A stretch of 25,830 nt of DNA, taken from assembly GCA_016296415.1 (NCBI GenBank), contig JAEDJH010000011.1:1-25830 (forward strand), in the 5' to 3' direction. Each line of letters starts with the position of its first letter. Position 1 is the first letter of the stretch. This document shows, one piece after another, positions 1-6,527 of this stretch. The translations under genes were made by a program, and so were the position numbers. This stretch comes from Clostridia bacterium (GTDB lineage Bacteria; Bacillota; Clostridia; Christensenellales; CAG-138). The notes beneath the pieces are model-generated. The model did not search any database and was not told where the DNA came from. It saw only the letters and a program-made list of their open reading frames with translations.

Positions 1-376
1 ATATGGCTGATACCCTTGTGCATTATTGGGGTATTTGGCATGGTTAGGATGCGTAACTATAGGGTCGAAGTGAATGAGCATGAAATCTGCTACCGCTCCG
101 TTTTCCGAAAAGAAAGGCGCTTTCCGCTTGAAGCGGTTTCACACAAACCCGTTCTCGGATATAGATATACATGCTTTTCGGCAAGTGGATTTCGTATGAT
201 ACGGGATAACAGGGAAGCAGGAGTTACATATCTGATACGGAATACGCAGAGCAGTGAAGGCAGATAGCCGCTATAACAGTAAATGGCGAGTCTATCCGAA
301 AACTGCAAAGATGGAGGATGATTTTCCGATGCCGAACAGTTTGTCTTCGCTGATTTCCGATTATTGGGAGGAATAG
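1..376 (+). pseudogene. 3' part of a membrane protein gene, probably frameshifted
   Basis: The first frame is open from base 1 and stops at 265-267, so the gene begins outside the window. It starts with a hydrophobic stretch (about residues 1-13), followed by a basic, strand-rich segment containing YRSVFRKERRFPLEAV. That pattern resembles small membrane proteins with a bacterial PH-like domain, but the match is only suggestive. A second frame, shifted by +1, is open from 236 to a TAG at 374-376. It reads like a plausible C-terminus, with YNSKWRVYPKTAK and then an acidic tail ending LISDYWEE. A single extra base, or loss of two, near 236-264 would join the two frames. I therefore treat 1-376 as one broken gene. 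The alternative is that the protein simply ends at 267 and the second frame is chance. No function is assigned. Confidence 0.4.
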
Positions 377-411
377 CAAGCCTATAATCCGAAAAATTAA
401 ATCACCTGCCA

Positions 412-457
412 AAACCCATCCCCTCGCCTTTGCCAACGCAAAGGCGAGGGGGGTTTC
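412..457. repeat. perfect 14-bp palindromic hairpin element
   Basis: CCCCTCGCCTTTGC at 420-433 is exactly complementary to 438-451, with a CAAC loop. Weaker outer pairing of AAACCC with GGGTTT extends it. No T-tract follows directly, so it is not a textbook terminator in either direction, although it could stop transcription of the left-edge gene. Such GC-rich perfect palindromes are typical of REP-like elements or small non-autonomous repeats in Clostridia genomes. No second copy occurs in this window. The rest of 377-549 shows no gene; a TTGACA at 478-483 has no well-spaced -10 box. Confidence 0.6.
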
Positions 458-549
458 AAACCGTTGTCCGTGTTTTTTTGACAATAGTGCAAAACATATT
501 CAAACGGGCGAAATGCAAAGATACAGATGATTTTATAGGAGGTAGTATT

Positions 550-900
550 ATGAAAAAGCAAGCGGTAATTTGTTTGATGCTGTGCGGATTGTTTTTACTG
601 ATTGGATGTGGGTCTGTCTTTGACGCTGACTTTCCGCCCCCTCCTTTTGAGTCGCTGTCCGACTACAGCATAGTTACCGGAACCGGAATTACGGATGCAT
701 TTTTACAAAATGAAGAGATACGCTCGTTGTTTGAAACCATTGCATACAACAGCCTGCTGCTTGAACCCGGAAGATATACTATCGTCAAATACTTAGATTC
801 GTATGCTTATTATTCCGGGCGGGAAGAACTGCCGCACGTCTTTTTTGACAATGAGGTGATGGAGGATGCGGTGTTTATGCTGACGGAGTATACATCATGA
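550..900 (+). CDS. small lipoprotein of unknown function (116 aa)
   Basis: The ATG at 550 lies 8 bases after TAGGAGG, whereas the longer upstream reading has no ribosome site. The N-terminus is a classic lipoprotein signal: MKK, a hydrophobic core, and the lipobox LIGC with Cys20. The mature part starts with a proline-rich segment (FPPPPFESL) and then about 90 residues without recognisable domains. It is predicted to be anchored to the outer face of the membrane. The gene is followed after 116 bases by tldD, which has its own candidate promoter, so the two are probably not one operon. Its function is unknown, and the protein is rather short for a substrate-binding protein. Confidence 0.75.
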   Translation: MKKQAVICLMLCGLFLLIGCGSVFDADFPPPPFESLSDYSIVTGTGITDAFLQNEEIRSLFETIAYNSLLLEPGRYTIVKYLDSYAYYSGREELPHVFFDNEVMEDAVFMLTEYTS

Positions 901-914
901 AATACAATTAAACA

Positions 915-978
915 ACCGCACGCCCCGATGCGGTATGACAAAACATTATTGCCGTCCGATTGCATAAAGCCGTGCGGT
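915..978 (+). promoter_or_regulatory. inverted repeats upstream of tldD, weak attenuator or terminator
   Basis: ACCGCA (915-920) can pair with TGCGGT (929-934) in a short hairpin. The longer ACCGCACG (915-922) can instead pair with CGTGCGGT (971-978). The two pairings exclude each other. No T-tract follows either one. This may be a weak terminator of the lipoprotein gene, or chance. Confidence 0.3.
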
Positions 979-988
979 AATGTAAAAT
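960..988 (+). promoter_or_regulatory. candidate sigma-A promoter for tldDE
   Basis: TTGCAT (960-965) and TAAAAT (983-988) are separated by 17 bases and lie about 30 bases before the tldD start. A TATAAT at 997-1002 is an alternative -10 but has no good -35 box at the right distance and sits very close to the ribosome site. Confidence 0.45.
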
Positions 989-1016
989 ATAGATACTATA
1001 ATTTGGGAGGGATTGA

Positions 1017-2354
1017 ATGTATAGATTTCCGGACAATTTATATGCCGACATCCGAATAGAGGATGTGGTGTCAACGACTATAGCTTTTGAAAACGGAAAG
1101 CTCAGGCAAAACAAAACCAGGGCTGAAAAGGGAGCCTTCCTGCGTATATATGACGGAAGACGCTGGTACTATGCGGCTACCACCGAGCTTGACAGGCTTC
1201 AGGAGGAGCTGGATTCACTTGCGGCGATGGCAGAGCCGAACTGCGATATAAACGAAACACCGGTTGTGAAACGTTTTCAGGTGAACCGTGATGAGATAAT
1301 ACGCTTTAACGAAAACGACATACGCAAGGTTCCCTCATCCGAAAAACAGGAAATGCTGGCAGGCTACCTGCCTTTGTTTGACGAGGCAAATGGGATAGCT
1401 GTATCGAAGGCGAGATATGTCGATACGCACACCGAAAAGTGGTTCTATTCGTCAAAGGGAGCAAATATCCACTACGATTACCAGCATGCCGGAGTGAGTT
1501 TGCTATACACCGTAAATATAAATGAGGTGCCGACAAACGGATTCAAACAAAAGTTTGCACTCGACTTTGACGGCATAAAGGGGCACCACGAGGAATTCAG
1601 GAGCGATATTCGTGAAACGCTGGAGTATGCAAAGAACGCCGTTCCCGTGGAGCCCGGAACATATACCTGCGTTTTGGCACCCGAAGTTACTGGCGTTTTC
1701 GCCCACGAGAGCTTCGGGCATAAGAGCGAGTCGGACTTTATGCTCGGCTCGGAGAATATGCGTAAGGAATGGGCAATCGGTACGAAAGTCGGTTCGGACG
1801 GACTTAACATTATGGACTCCGGCATCCATGCCGGTTCGGGCTATGTACCCTATGACGATGAGGGAACGAAAGCGACCAAAACTTATCTGGTGAAAAACGG
1901 CATACTTTCGGGGCGTCTGCACAGCGCAGCGACCGCCGCAGCCCTTGAGGAGGAAGTCACGGGCAATGCACGTGCGATGAACTTTGAGTTTGAGCCTATT
2001 GTGAGAATGACTTCGACATATATCGGCGGAGGAAACGAAACCTTCGAGGAGCTTCTCCGTGGGGCGGAGGGCGGAATCTATATACCTTCCTATAACCATG
2101 GCTCGGGAATGTCAACGTTCACCATCGCACCCCGAACGGCATACCGGATCCGTGACGGCAAAATCGCAGAGCCGCTTCGTGTAAGCGTTATTTCGGGAAA
2201 CGTGATGGAAACGCTGCATAAAATCGACGGAGCCACAAAGGATGCCCCGATTTGCTCATCGTCTTCGGGCGGATGCGGCAAGATGGAACAGTGGCCGCTT
2301 CGTGTTGCGTTCGGCGGTCCGTGCATTCGTGTAAGGGATATAACGGTGCAGTAA
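1017..2354 (+). CDS. tldD: TldD-type zinc metalloprotease subunit
   Basis: TldD forms a heteromeric cytoplasmic protease with TldE/PmbA that degrades or matures unstructured peptides; only the TldD subunit carries the zinc site. Here the HExxxH motif is present as HESFGH at residues 230-235. The C-terminal GGCGKMEQ segment carries Cys420, which corresponds to the third metal ligand of the family. The length of 445 residues is slightly short compared with about 480 in E. coli, mainly at the N-terminus. The start is an ATG preceded by GGGAGGG at good spacing. The gene is followed 13 bases later by the partner subunit gene. In E. coli the pair processes microcin B17 and the CcdA antitoxin. No peptide precursor gene is visible next to it here, so a general peptide-degrading role is more likely. 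Confidence 0.92.
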   Translation: MYRFPDNLYADIRIEDVVSTTIAFENGKLRQNKTRAEKGAFLRIYDGRRWYYAATTELDRLQEELDSLAAMAEPNCDINETPVVKRFQVNRDEIIRFNENDIRKVPSSEKQEMLAGYLPLFDEANGIAVSKARYVDTHTEKWFYSSKGANIHYDYQHAGVSLLYTVNINEVPTNGFKQKFALDFDGIKGHHEEFRSDIRETLEYAKNAVPVEPGTYTCVLAPEVTGVFAHESFGHKSESDFMLGSENMRKEWAIGTKVGSDGLNIMDSGIHAGSGYVPYDDEGTKATKTYLVKNGILSGRLHSAATAAALEEEVTGNARAMNFEFEPIVRMTSTYIGGGNETFEELLRGAEGGIYIPSYNHGSGMSTFTIAPRTAYRIRDGKIAEPLRVSVISGNVMETLHKIDGATKDAPICSSSSGGCGKMEQWPLRVAFGGPCIRVRDITVQ

Positions 2355-2367
2355 GGGGGATAAAGCG

Positions 2368-3573
2368 ATGATAAAAGAATTGTACCAGACCCGTTATAAG
2401 GAAATAAGCCTTAATATCACCAACGGAGAAATAGACTCCGTCCGCAAAAAGAACACCGTAAGGACGGGCTGCAGGGTATATGATAACGGTTGTATCGGCG
2501 TTGCAGGCGTTCTCGGCGAGCCGACCGAGGAAACATGGAGGGCGGCAGAGGAGGCGCTTAGCCAGAAGGTGCCGTACCCATACGCCGTAAGCGGGGCGAC
2601 GCAGAGAGTACGCATGAGCGGCGCTTTACCCGACCAAAACGAGTTTATAAGGAGCGTCGAATACGTTCTTTCGACGCTTAAAGCGGAGTTTCCGGGCTAT
2701 ATACTGTCGAACAAAATTAGCGCCGTTGAAGCTGCCGTGCGTATGGAAAACGACCTCGGGCTGAAGCTGTATGACAGCAAATGCGTGTATGAAGTGGGAA
2801 TTGTTGTCAAGGACGAAGCTTCGGCAAACGTTTTCGACACCTTCATATTTTACGTAGGAGAGCTGTTCGACACCGAAAAGATTTTGGCGATAGGGCGTGA
2901 GGTGCTTACCGCTCATTCAAACCCCGTTCCCATGCCGAAAGAAAATCTGCCCGTGATCATGGACGCCGATATTATAGTAGGACCCTTTGCGTATTCGGTC
3001 AACGGGATGAACCTGCATAAGGGAGCGTCGCTGTTCTCCGGCAAGATAGGCGAAAAGATTTTTGCCGATCACTTTGGTCTTGAGTGCAGCCGCAGGGAGG
3101 ATACTTATAATGACTTCTTTGACGCCGAAGGAACAGTTCTGAAGGGTGATGCCGTTTCGCTGTTTAAAAACGGCGTACTGCTCCGTGGCACGGCGGACAA
3201 GCTTTGCGCTGCAGAGTTCGGCGCTGAGCTGACTGCATCGGCTGTGGGCGCATACGACGACGTGCCTGTGCTCGGCGGTGCGGGAACGCTCCGCTTTGTT
3301 CCAAACGGTTCGCTGGATGAGCTTCTTTGCGGACGGGATGCTATTGCGGTGATCTCTGCTTCCGGAGGCGATACAACGCCCGCAGGTGACTTTGCGACGC
3401 CCGTGCAGACGGCGTATATTTACCGGGACGGAAAGCTCGTTGCAAGGCTGCCCGAATTCAACTTTGGCGGCAATCTGTTCCGTATGTTCGGGGAGGACTA
3501 TATAGGTTGTGCGAAGGAGAAATTCTTCAGCGGTTCGGCGCAAACGCTCGTGCTCAAAGGCGATATAAGATAA
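2368..3573 (+). CDS. pmbA: TldE/PmbA-type protease partner subunit
   Basis: This 401-residue protein belongs to the PmbA/TldD family but lacks the HExxxH metal motif, as expected for the TldE subunit that pairs with TldD. Family features include an N-terminal segment rich in ITNGEIDSVRKKNTV-like strands, the GASLFSGKIGEKIFAD region in the middle (from about residue 217), and the C-terminal FNFGGNLFRMFGEDY segment. The start ATG follows AAGGGGG with 7-base spacing. It lies 13 bases behind tldD and is almost certainly cotranscribed and assembled with it. A strong terminator follows directly, so the operon has two genes. Confidence 0.9.
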   Translation: MIKELYQTRYKEISLNITNGEIDSVRKKNTVRTGCRVYDNGCIGVAGVLGEPTEETWRAAEEALSQKVPYPYAVSGATQRVRMSGALPDQNEFIRSVEYVLSTLKAEFPGYILSNKISAVEAAVRMENDLGLKLYDSKCVYEVGIVVKDEASANVFDTFIFYVGELFDTEKILAIGREVLTAHSNPVPMPKENLPVIMDADIIVGPFAYSVNGMNLHKGASLFSGKIGEKIFADHFGLECSRREDTYNDFFDAEGTVLKGDAVSLFKNGVLLRGTADKLCAAEFGAELTASAVGAYDDVPVLGGAGTLRFVPNGSLDELLCGRDAIAVISASGGDTTPAGDFATPVQTAYIYRDGKLVARLPEFNFGGNLFRMFGEDYIGCAKEKFFSGSAQTLVLKGDIR

Positions 3574-3586
3574 CAAATCGCTTATT

Positions 3587-3616
3587 AAGATGCTCTTTAC
3601 GGGGCATCTTTTTTTG
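3587..3616 (+). terminator. Rho-independent terminator after tldDE
   Basis: AAGATGC (3587-3593) pairs exactly with GCATCTT (3604-3610) around a 10-base loop and runs into an uninterrupted T-tract to 3615. Confidence 0.85.
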
Positions 3617-3675
3617 TTTAAATGAGTGCATAATGCCGTAAAAGCTGACATATAAATCCAAGTGCAGCCCTGTTG

Positions 3676-3704
3676 TTGCAATATATCGGCGTTTCTGTTA
3701 AAAT
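3676..3704 (+). promoter_or_regulatory. sigma-A promoter for the LuxR-type regulator
   Basis: TTGCAA (3676-3681) and TAAAAT (3699-3704) have exactly 17-base spacing and lie between the tldDE terminator and the next gene. The leader to the ATG is about 60 bases and contains the dyad at 3717-3729. Confidence 0.65.
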
Positions 3705-3716
3705 ACATCAGATAGG

Positions 3717-3729
3717 TGACCGGCGGTCA
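3717..3729 (+). promoter_or_regulatory. short dyad in the leader, possible operator
   Basis: TGACC-GGC-GGTCA is a symmetric site just downstream of the predicted transcription start. A further GACCG at 3739-3743 can also pair with its CGGTC half. It could be an autoregulatory operator or an RNA structure, but one short site is weak evidence. Confidence 0.3.
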
Positions 3730-3773
3730 GAACAAAAGACCGTCTTAGAGTCCGGACGGAGGTAGAAACGTAC

Positions 3774-4799
3774 ATGAGCGTTTTATATGGAGTAATCAGC
3801 ATTGTGGCATTGGCGCTTGTCGGTGTCTGCATTGCTGTGGATAAAAAACGGGACATTTATCTGCTCTGTATGTTTATCTTCGTTTTCGTATGCAACCTGG
3901 GCTATTTTCTTATTTCGGTGTCAAAGACCGTCGAATTTGCATTAAATGCCAACAGGGTCGCTTATCTGGGGCAGGTATTTTTGCCGTTTTTCCTCTTTAT
4001 GATGCTTATGGGGATATGCAAAATAGAGTATCCGAAGTACCTTCCGAAGGTCTTGTGCGGTGTAAGTGTTGTTATTCTGCTCATTGCGGCAAGTCCGGGT
4101 GTTGTTACATGGTATTATAAAAGCGCTCATATAGAAATAACTGACGGAACGACGTTCATTGTGAGAGAGCATGGTCCTCTTCATGCTCTGTACTACGTTT
4201 ATTTGGGGGGATATTTTGCCGTCGATGCGTTCATAGTCGTGCGATCGATAATAAAAGGGGAAATAGTATCCAAACTCCATGCATTTTTCCTTATGGCGGC
4301 GGTTTTCTGCAATATTGTCGTATGGTTTATCGGACAGCTTTTGCCGCGCGGCTTTGAGTATTTATCGCTGTCATACATAACCACGGAGGTTTTCATACTG
4401 CTCCTCTACGGCATTTTGCAGGAATATAATTTTATGACTAAAAACGTGCCGGTAGCGATAACCGTTCCCGAAAACAACATCAGCCCGACGGTGCCAACGG
4501 ATGAGTTGGGCGATGGACAAACCGTTGAAGTGTGGGATGACGAGGACTCGAACGGCGAACTTTTTACGCCTTCGGATATTGAGCGAATGCTTGCCGGCTG
4601 TGAGACTATGAGTGAGCTGACAGGAAGGGAGAGGGATGTTCTCAGGCGCATACTTTCCAACAAGCGGCGCAAGGACATCGCATTCGAGCTGTGCGTTTCG
4701 GAAAGCACGATTAAAAAACACACCTCGTCCGTATATAGAAAATTATCAGTGAGAAATCGCCTGGAGCTGTTTGCGAAGCTGAAACAATATATGCGATAG
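3774..4799 (+). CDS. membrane-anchored LuxR-family transcriptional regulator
   Basis: The first about 220 of 341 residues form seven hydrophobic segments, roughly at 3-22, 27-49, 64-82, 92-109, 138-158, 168-190 and 200-218, like the 7TM sensor region of some histidine kinases. A charged, acidic linker follows (about 222-270). The C-terminus (280-338) is a LuxR/FixJ helix-turn-helix: LTGRERDVLRRI, then DIAFELCVSESTIKKHTSSV and YRKLSVRNRLELF. There is no receiver or kinase domain, so it should act as a one-component sensor regulator tethered to the membrane. The ATG follows GGAGGT at 10-base spacing. It is a single-gene unit with its own promoter. The signal and targets are unknown; its own promoter and the lipoprotein downstream are obvious candidates. 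Confidence 0.85.
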   Translation: MSVLYGVISIVALALVGVCIAVDKKRDIYLLCMFIFVFVCNLGYFLISVSKTVEFALNANRVAYLGQVFLPFFLFMMLMGICKIEYPKYLPKVLCGVSVVILLIAASPGVVTWYYKSAHIEITDGTTFIVREHGPLHALYYVYLGGYFAVDAFIVVRSIIKGEIVSKLHAFFLMAAVFCNIVVWFIGQLLPRGFEYLSLSYITTEVFILLLYGILQEYNFMTKNVPVAITVPENNISPTVPTDELGDGQTVEVWDDEDSNGELFTPSDIERMLAGCETMSELTGRERDVLRRILSNKRRKDIAFELCVSESTIKKHTSSVYRKLSVRNRLELFAKLKQYMR

Positions 4800-4866
4800 A
4801 TGATGCTTAGAATTTCTTTGTGTTACAGCAAAAACAGCAAATTATACGTGTAGAATGACTGATGAA

Positions 4867-4884
4867 GGTAGCCTCATGGCTACC
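4867..4884 (+). other. hairpin between the regulator and the lipoprotein gene
   Basis: GGTAGCC and GGCTACC form a perfect 7-bp stem with a TCAT loop. No T-tract follows. It may end the regulator transcript weakly, or be a protein-binding dyad about 30 bases before the next -35 box. Confidence 0.45.
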
Positions 4885-4915
4885 GCGTATATGCTCGAAA
4901 TAGACCAAAGGCCCA

Positions 4916-4944
4916 TTTACTGTATCGGTGCTGACAGGTATAAT
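4916..4944 (+). promoter_or_regulatory. strong sigma-A promoter for the acidic lipoprotein
   Basis: A perfect TATAAT (4939-4944) lies 17 bases from TTTACT (4916-4921). The predicted leader is about 100 bases. No other gene fits this promoter. Confidence 0.7.
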
Positions 4945-5048
4945 CTAAAGGAGAATGTATGGGATGTTTGCCGGAAGAATGCAGATGTGCCAACATTACC
5001 GTGTTGCGTTAAGCAGCAAAAAACGAAAATCATTAAGGAGGAAAACTT

Positions 5049-5579
5049 ATGAAAAAATTATTGTCCATGATGCTGGCTCTTGTCATGGTGTTTGCCGTGA
5101 TCGCCTGCACCCCCAAAGCACCCGAGACCCCCGAAGAAGTAACCGGCGAGACCTATGATACCGGCGAATTCACTGCGCTCGTACCCGAAGGCTGGATGGC
5201 ATTCCCCAGCTCCGACTTGCTTGACGAGTATGAGGGTGACTATGACCCCACCGGACTCCAGATCTGCAAGGGTGCAAAGTCCGAGTGGGACCTGTTCTCC
5301 AAGCCCTGCATCACCATTAACTACTATGAAGATGCCACCGAGTTCGCAAGCGCAAAGTCTTGGTATGACGATGCACAGGACATCACCCCCTTCGACCTTG
5401 GTAACTACTCCTGGACCGGCTATACCGCAACCAGCCTTGATATGCCTTACACCATTCTCGAGGGAACCGATGGCGTTTCCGTCATGCAGGTCAGCATTCT
5501 TACGGAAAACAGCGGCAATAGCATCGCTCTTGAGGATGCAGATGTTCAGGCAATCATCATGAGCATTCTTGCCAACTAA
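5049..5579 (+). CDS. acidic lipoprotein of unknown function (176 aa)
   Basis: The ATG at 5049 follows AAGGAGG with 7-base spacing. The N-terminus is a lipoprotein signal (MKKLLSMML core) with the lipobox VIAC at Cys20, followed by a Pro/Glu/Thr-rich linker. The mature domain begins near FTALVPEGWMAF, a strand pattern seen in small extracytoplasmic proteins of Clostridia that bear a PsbP-like or similar fold; that assignment is only a guess. The protein contains no arginine and no histidine and is rich in Asp and Glu. Its codons favour CCC, ACC and GGC more than its neighbours do, which with the perfect -10 box, ideal ribosome site and terminator suggests high expression. It forms a single-gene unit directly after the membrane LuxR regulator. 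Confidence 0.8.
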   Translation: MKKLLSMMLALVMVFAVIACTPKAPETPEEVTGETYDTGEFTALVPEGWMAFPSSDLLDEYEGDYDPTGLQICKGAKSEWDLFSKPCITINYYEDATEFASAKSWYDDAQDITPFDLGNYSWTGYTATSLDMPYTILEGTDGVSVMQVSILTENSGNSIALEDADVQAIIMSILAN

Positions 5580-5618
5580 GACGCTTCTTTACCGGTAAAA
5601 CGGTTAAGCGATGCGAAC

Positions 5619-5655
5619 AGCCTTCTGCCCATGCAGGGTGGGAGGCTTTCTCTTT
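5619..5655 (+). terminator. Rho-independent terminator after the acidic lipoprotein gene
   Basis: AGCCTTCTGCCC (5619-5630) pairs with GGGTGGGAGGCT (5636-5647), allowing G-U pairs, around a 5-base loop. It is followed by TTCTCTTT. Confidence 0.75.
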
Positions 5656-5734
5656 GCATACTGCCGCTTTGTACATATCGCCCGCCAGACGGACGGCAAA
5701 TGCCAACAAATTATTGACAAAGTGCAAAGCGGTA

Positions 5735-5763
5735 TTGATTAAAGAAGAAAAATGTGTTAAATT
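5735..5763 (+). promoter_or_regulatory. extended -10 promoter for pxpABC
   Basis: TTGATT (5735-5740) and TAAATT (5758-5763) are 17 bases apart, with TGTG at 5753-5756 forming an extended -10 of the TRTGn type. Transcription would start near 5770, almost at the pxpA ATG. A consensus TTGACA at 5714-5719 with GATTAA at 5737-5742 is a second possible promoter that would give a normal leader. Confidence 0.5.
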
Positions 5764-5771
5764 ATATTTGT

Positions 5772-6527
5772 ATGGAAACGATTGAAAAGAAAATGTTTAT
5801 TGACCTCAATGCCGACCTGGGAGAAGGCTTTGCCGAGGCAGACAGGGAGCTGCCCGACATAATCACTTCCGCAAATATTTCCTGCGGTGCTCATACCGAC
5901 GATATTGATGCAATTGATGCGTGCGTCGCCGTGGCAAAGAGCAAAGGAGTGAGCCTTGGAGCCCATGTTTCGTATTTCGACAGGAAAAACTTCGGCAGGC
6001 GCAACGTGCTTATGCGCTCCAAGGATTTAGCAAAGCTGATTGAGGCGGAGCTTGTTGCGTTTGAATTTGCGAGCGTTACTTTCCAGTATGTAAAACCGCA
6101 CGGTGCGCTTTACAATAAGGCCGTGGTCAGCAATCGGGTGGCAAAGGCCATTGTGGACGGGATAGTTCGTTACAACAAAGACCTGTACCTGCTTTGCCCT
6201 TACAACAGCGCAATGCACCGCCAGGCGGAAAGCATCGGTTTAAAATGCGCCTTCGAATTTTTTGCGGACAGGGCTTATACCGATCGAGGCAGGCTTGTCA
6301 GGAGGAAACTTAAGGGTGCCGTGATAACCGATGCCGATGAAATCATTGCAAGAACCGTTAAGGCGATAAAGTACGGCACGGTAACAACCGTGAACGGCAG
6401 GGAAATACCCGTCCGCATGGATTCTGTCTGCGTACACGGTGATACGCCGAATGCCGTTGCTATCGCAAAAAAGCTCAAGGAAGCCCTCATAAATGAAGGC
6501 ATAGAGCTAAGACCTTTTGTCAGATGA
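5772..6527 (+). CDS. pxpA: 5-oxoprolinase subunit A (LamB/YcsF family)
   Basis: PxpA is the hydrolase-like subunit of the ATP-dependent prokaryotic 5-oxoprolinase, which opens 5-oxoproline to glutamate together with PxpB and PxpC. The family signature IDLNADLGEG is at residues 10-19, ANISCGAH follows at 34-41, KPHGALYN is at 108-115, and the conserved ADRAYTDRGRLVRR segment is present. The length of 251 residues is typical. Three starts are possible: GTG 5754, ATG 5772 and ATG 5793. None has a good ribosome site, and the family usually starts close to IDLNADLGEG, so 5772 or 5793 is favoured. Overlapping start and stop signals tie it to pxpB and pxpC. Confidence 0.92.
   Translation: METIEKKMFIDLNADLGEGFAEADRELPDIITSANISCGAHTDDIDAIDACVAVAKSKGVSLGAHVSYFDRKNFGRRNVLMRSKDLAKLIEAELVAFEFASVTFQYVKPHGALYNKAVVSNRVAKAIVDGIVRYNKDLYLLCPYNSAMHRQAESIGLKCAFEFFADRAYTDRGRLVRRKLKGAVITDADEIIARTVKAIKYGTVTTVNGREIPVRMDSVCVHGDTPNAVAIAKKLKEALINEGIELRPFVR

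Noticed and set aside
478..500. TTGACA with CATATT as a promoter for the first lipoprotein
   Set aside because: Spacing is only 11 bases, far too short for sigma-A; no better -10 box at 16-18 bases.
4855..5052. 65-codon frame ahead of the acidic lipoprotein
   Set aside because: No ribosome site at its start. It spans a hairpin and a strong promoter and ends inside the next gene's start codon, so it is leader DNA.
4955..5158. 67-codon frame starting just after AAAGGAG
   Set aside because: Its ATG has a ribosome site, but the frame runs out of phase through the lipoprotein gene with a sequence rich in Arg and His, as expected of a shadow frame.
5155..5562. 135-codon frame inside the acidic lipoprotein gene
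   Set aside because: Low-complexity Ser/Pro/Thr frame shifted against a clear lipoprotein gene.
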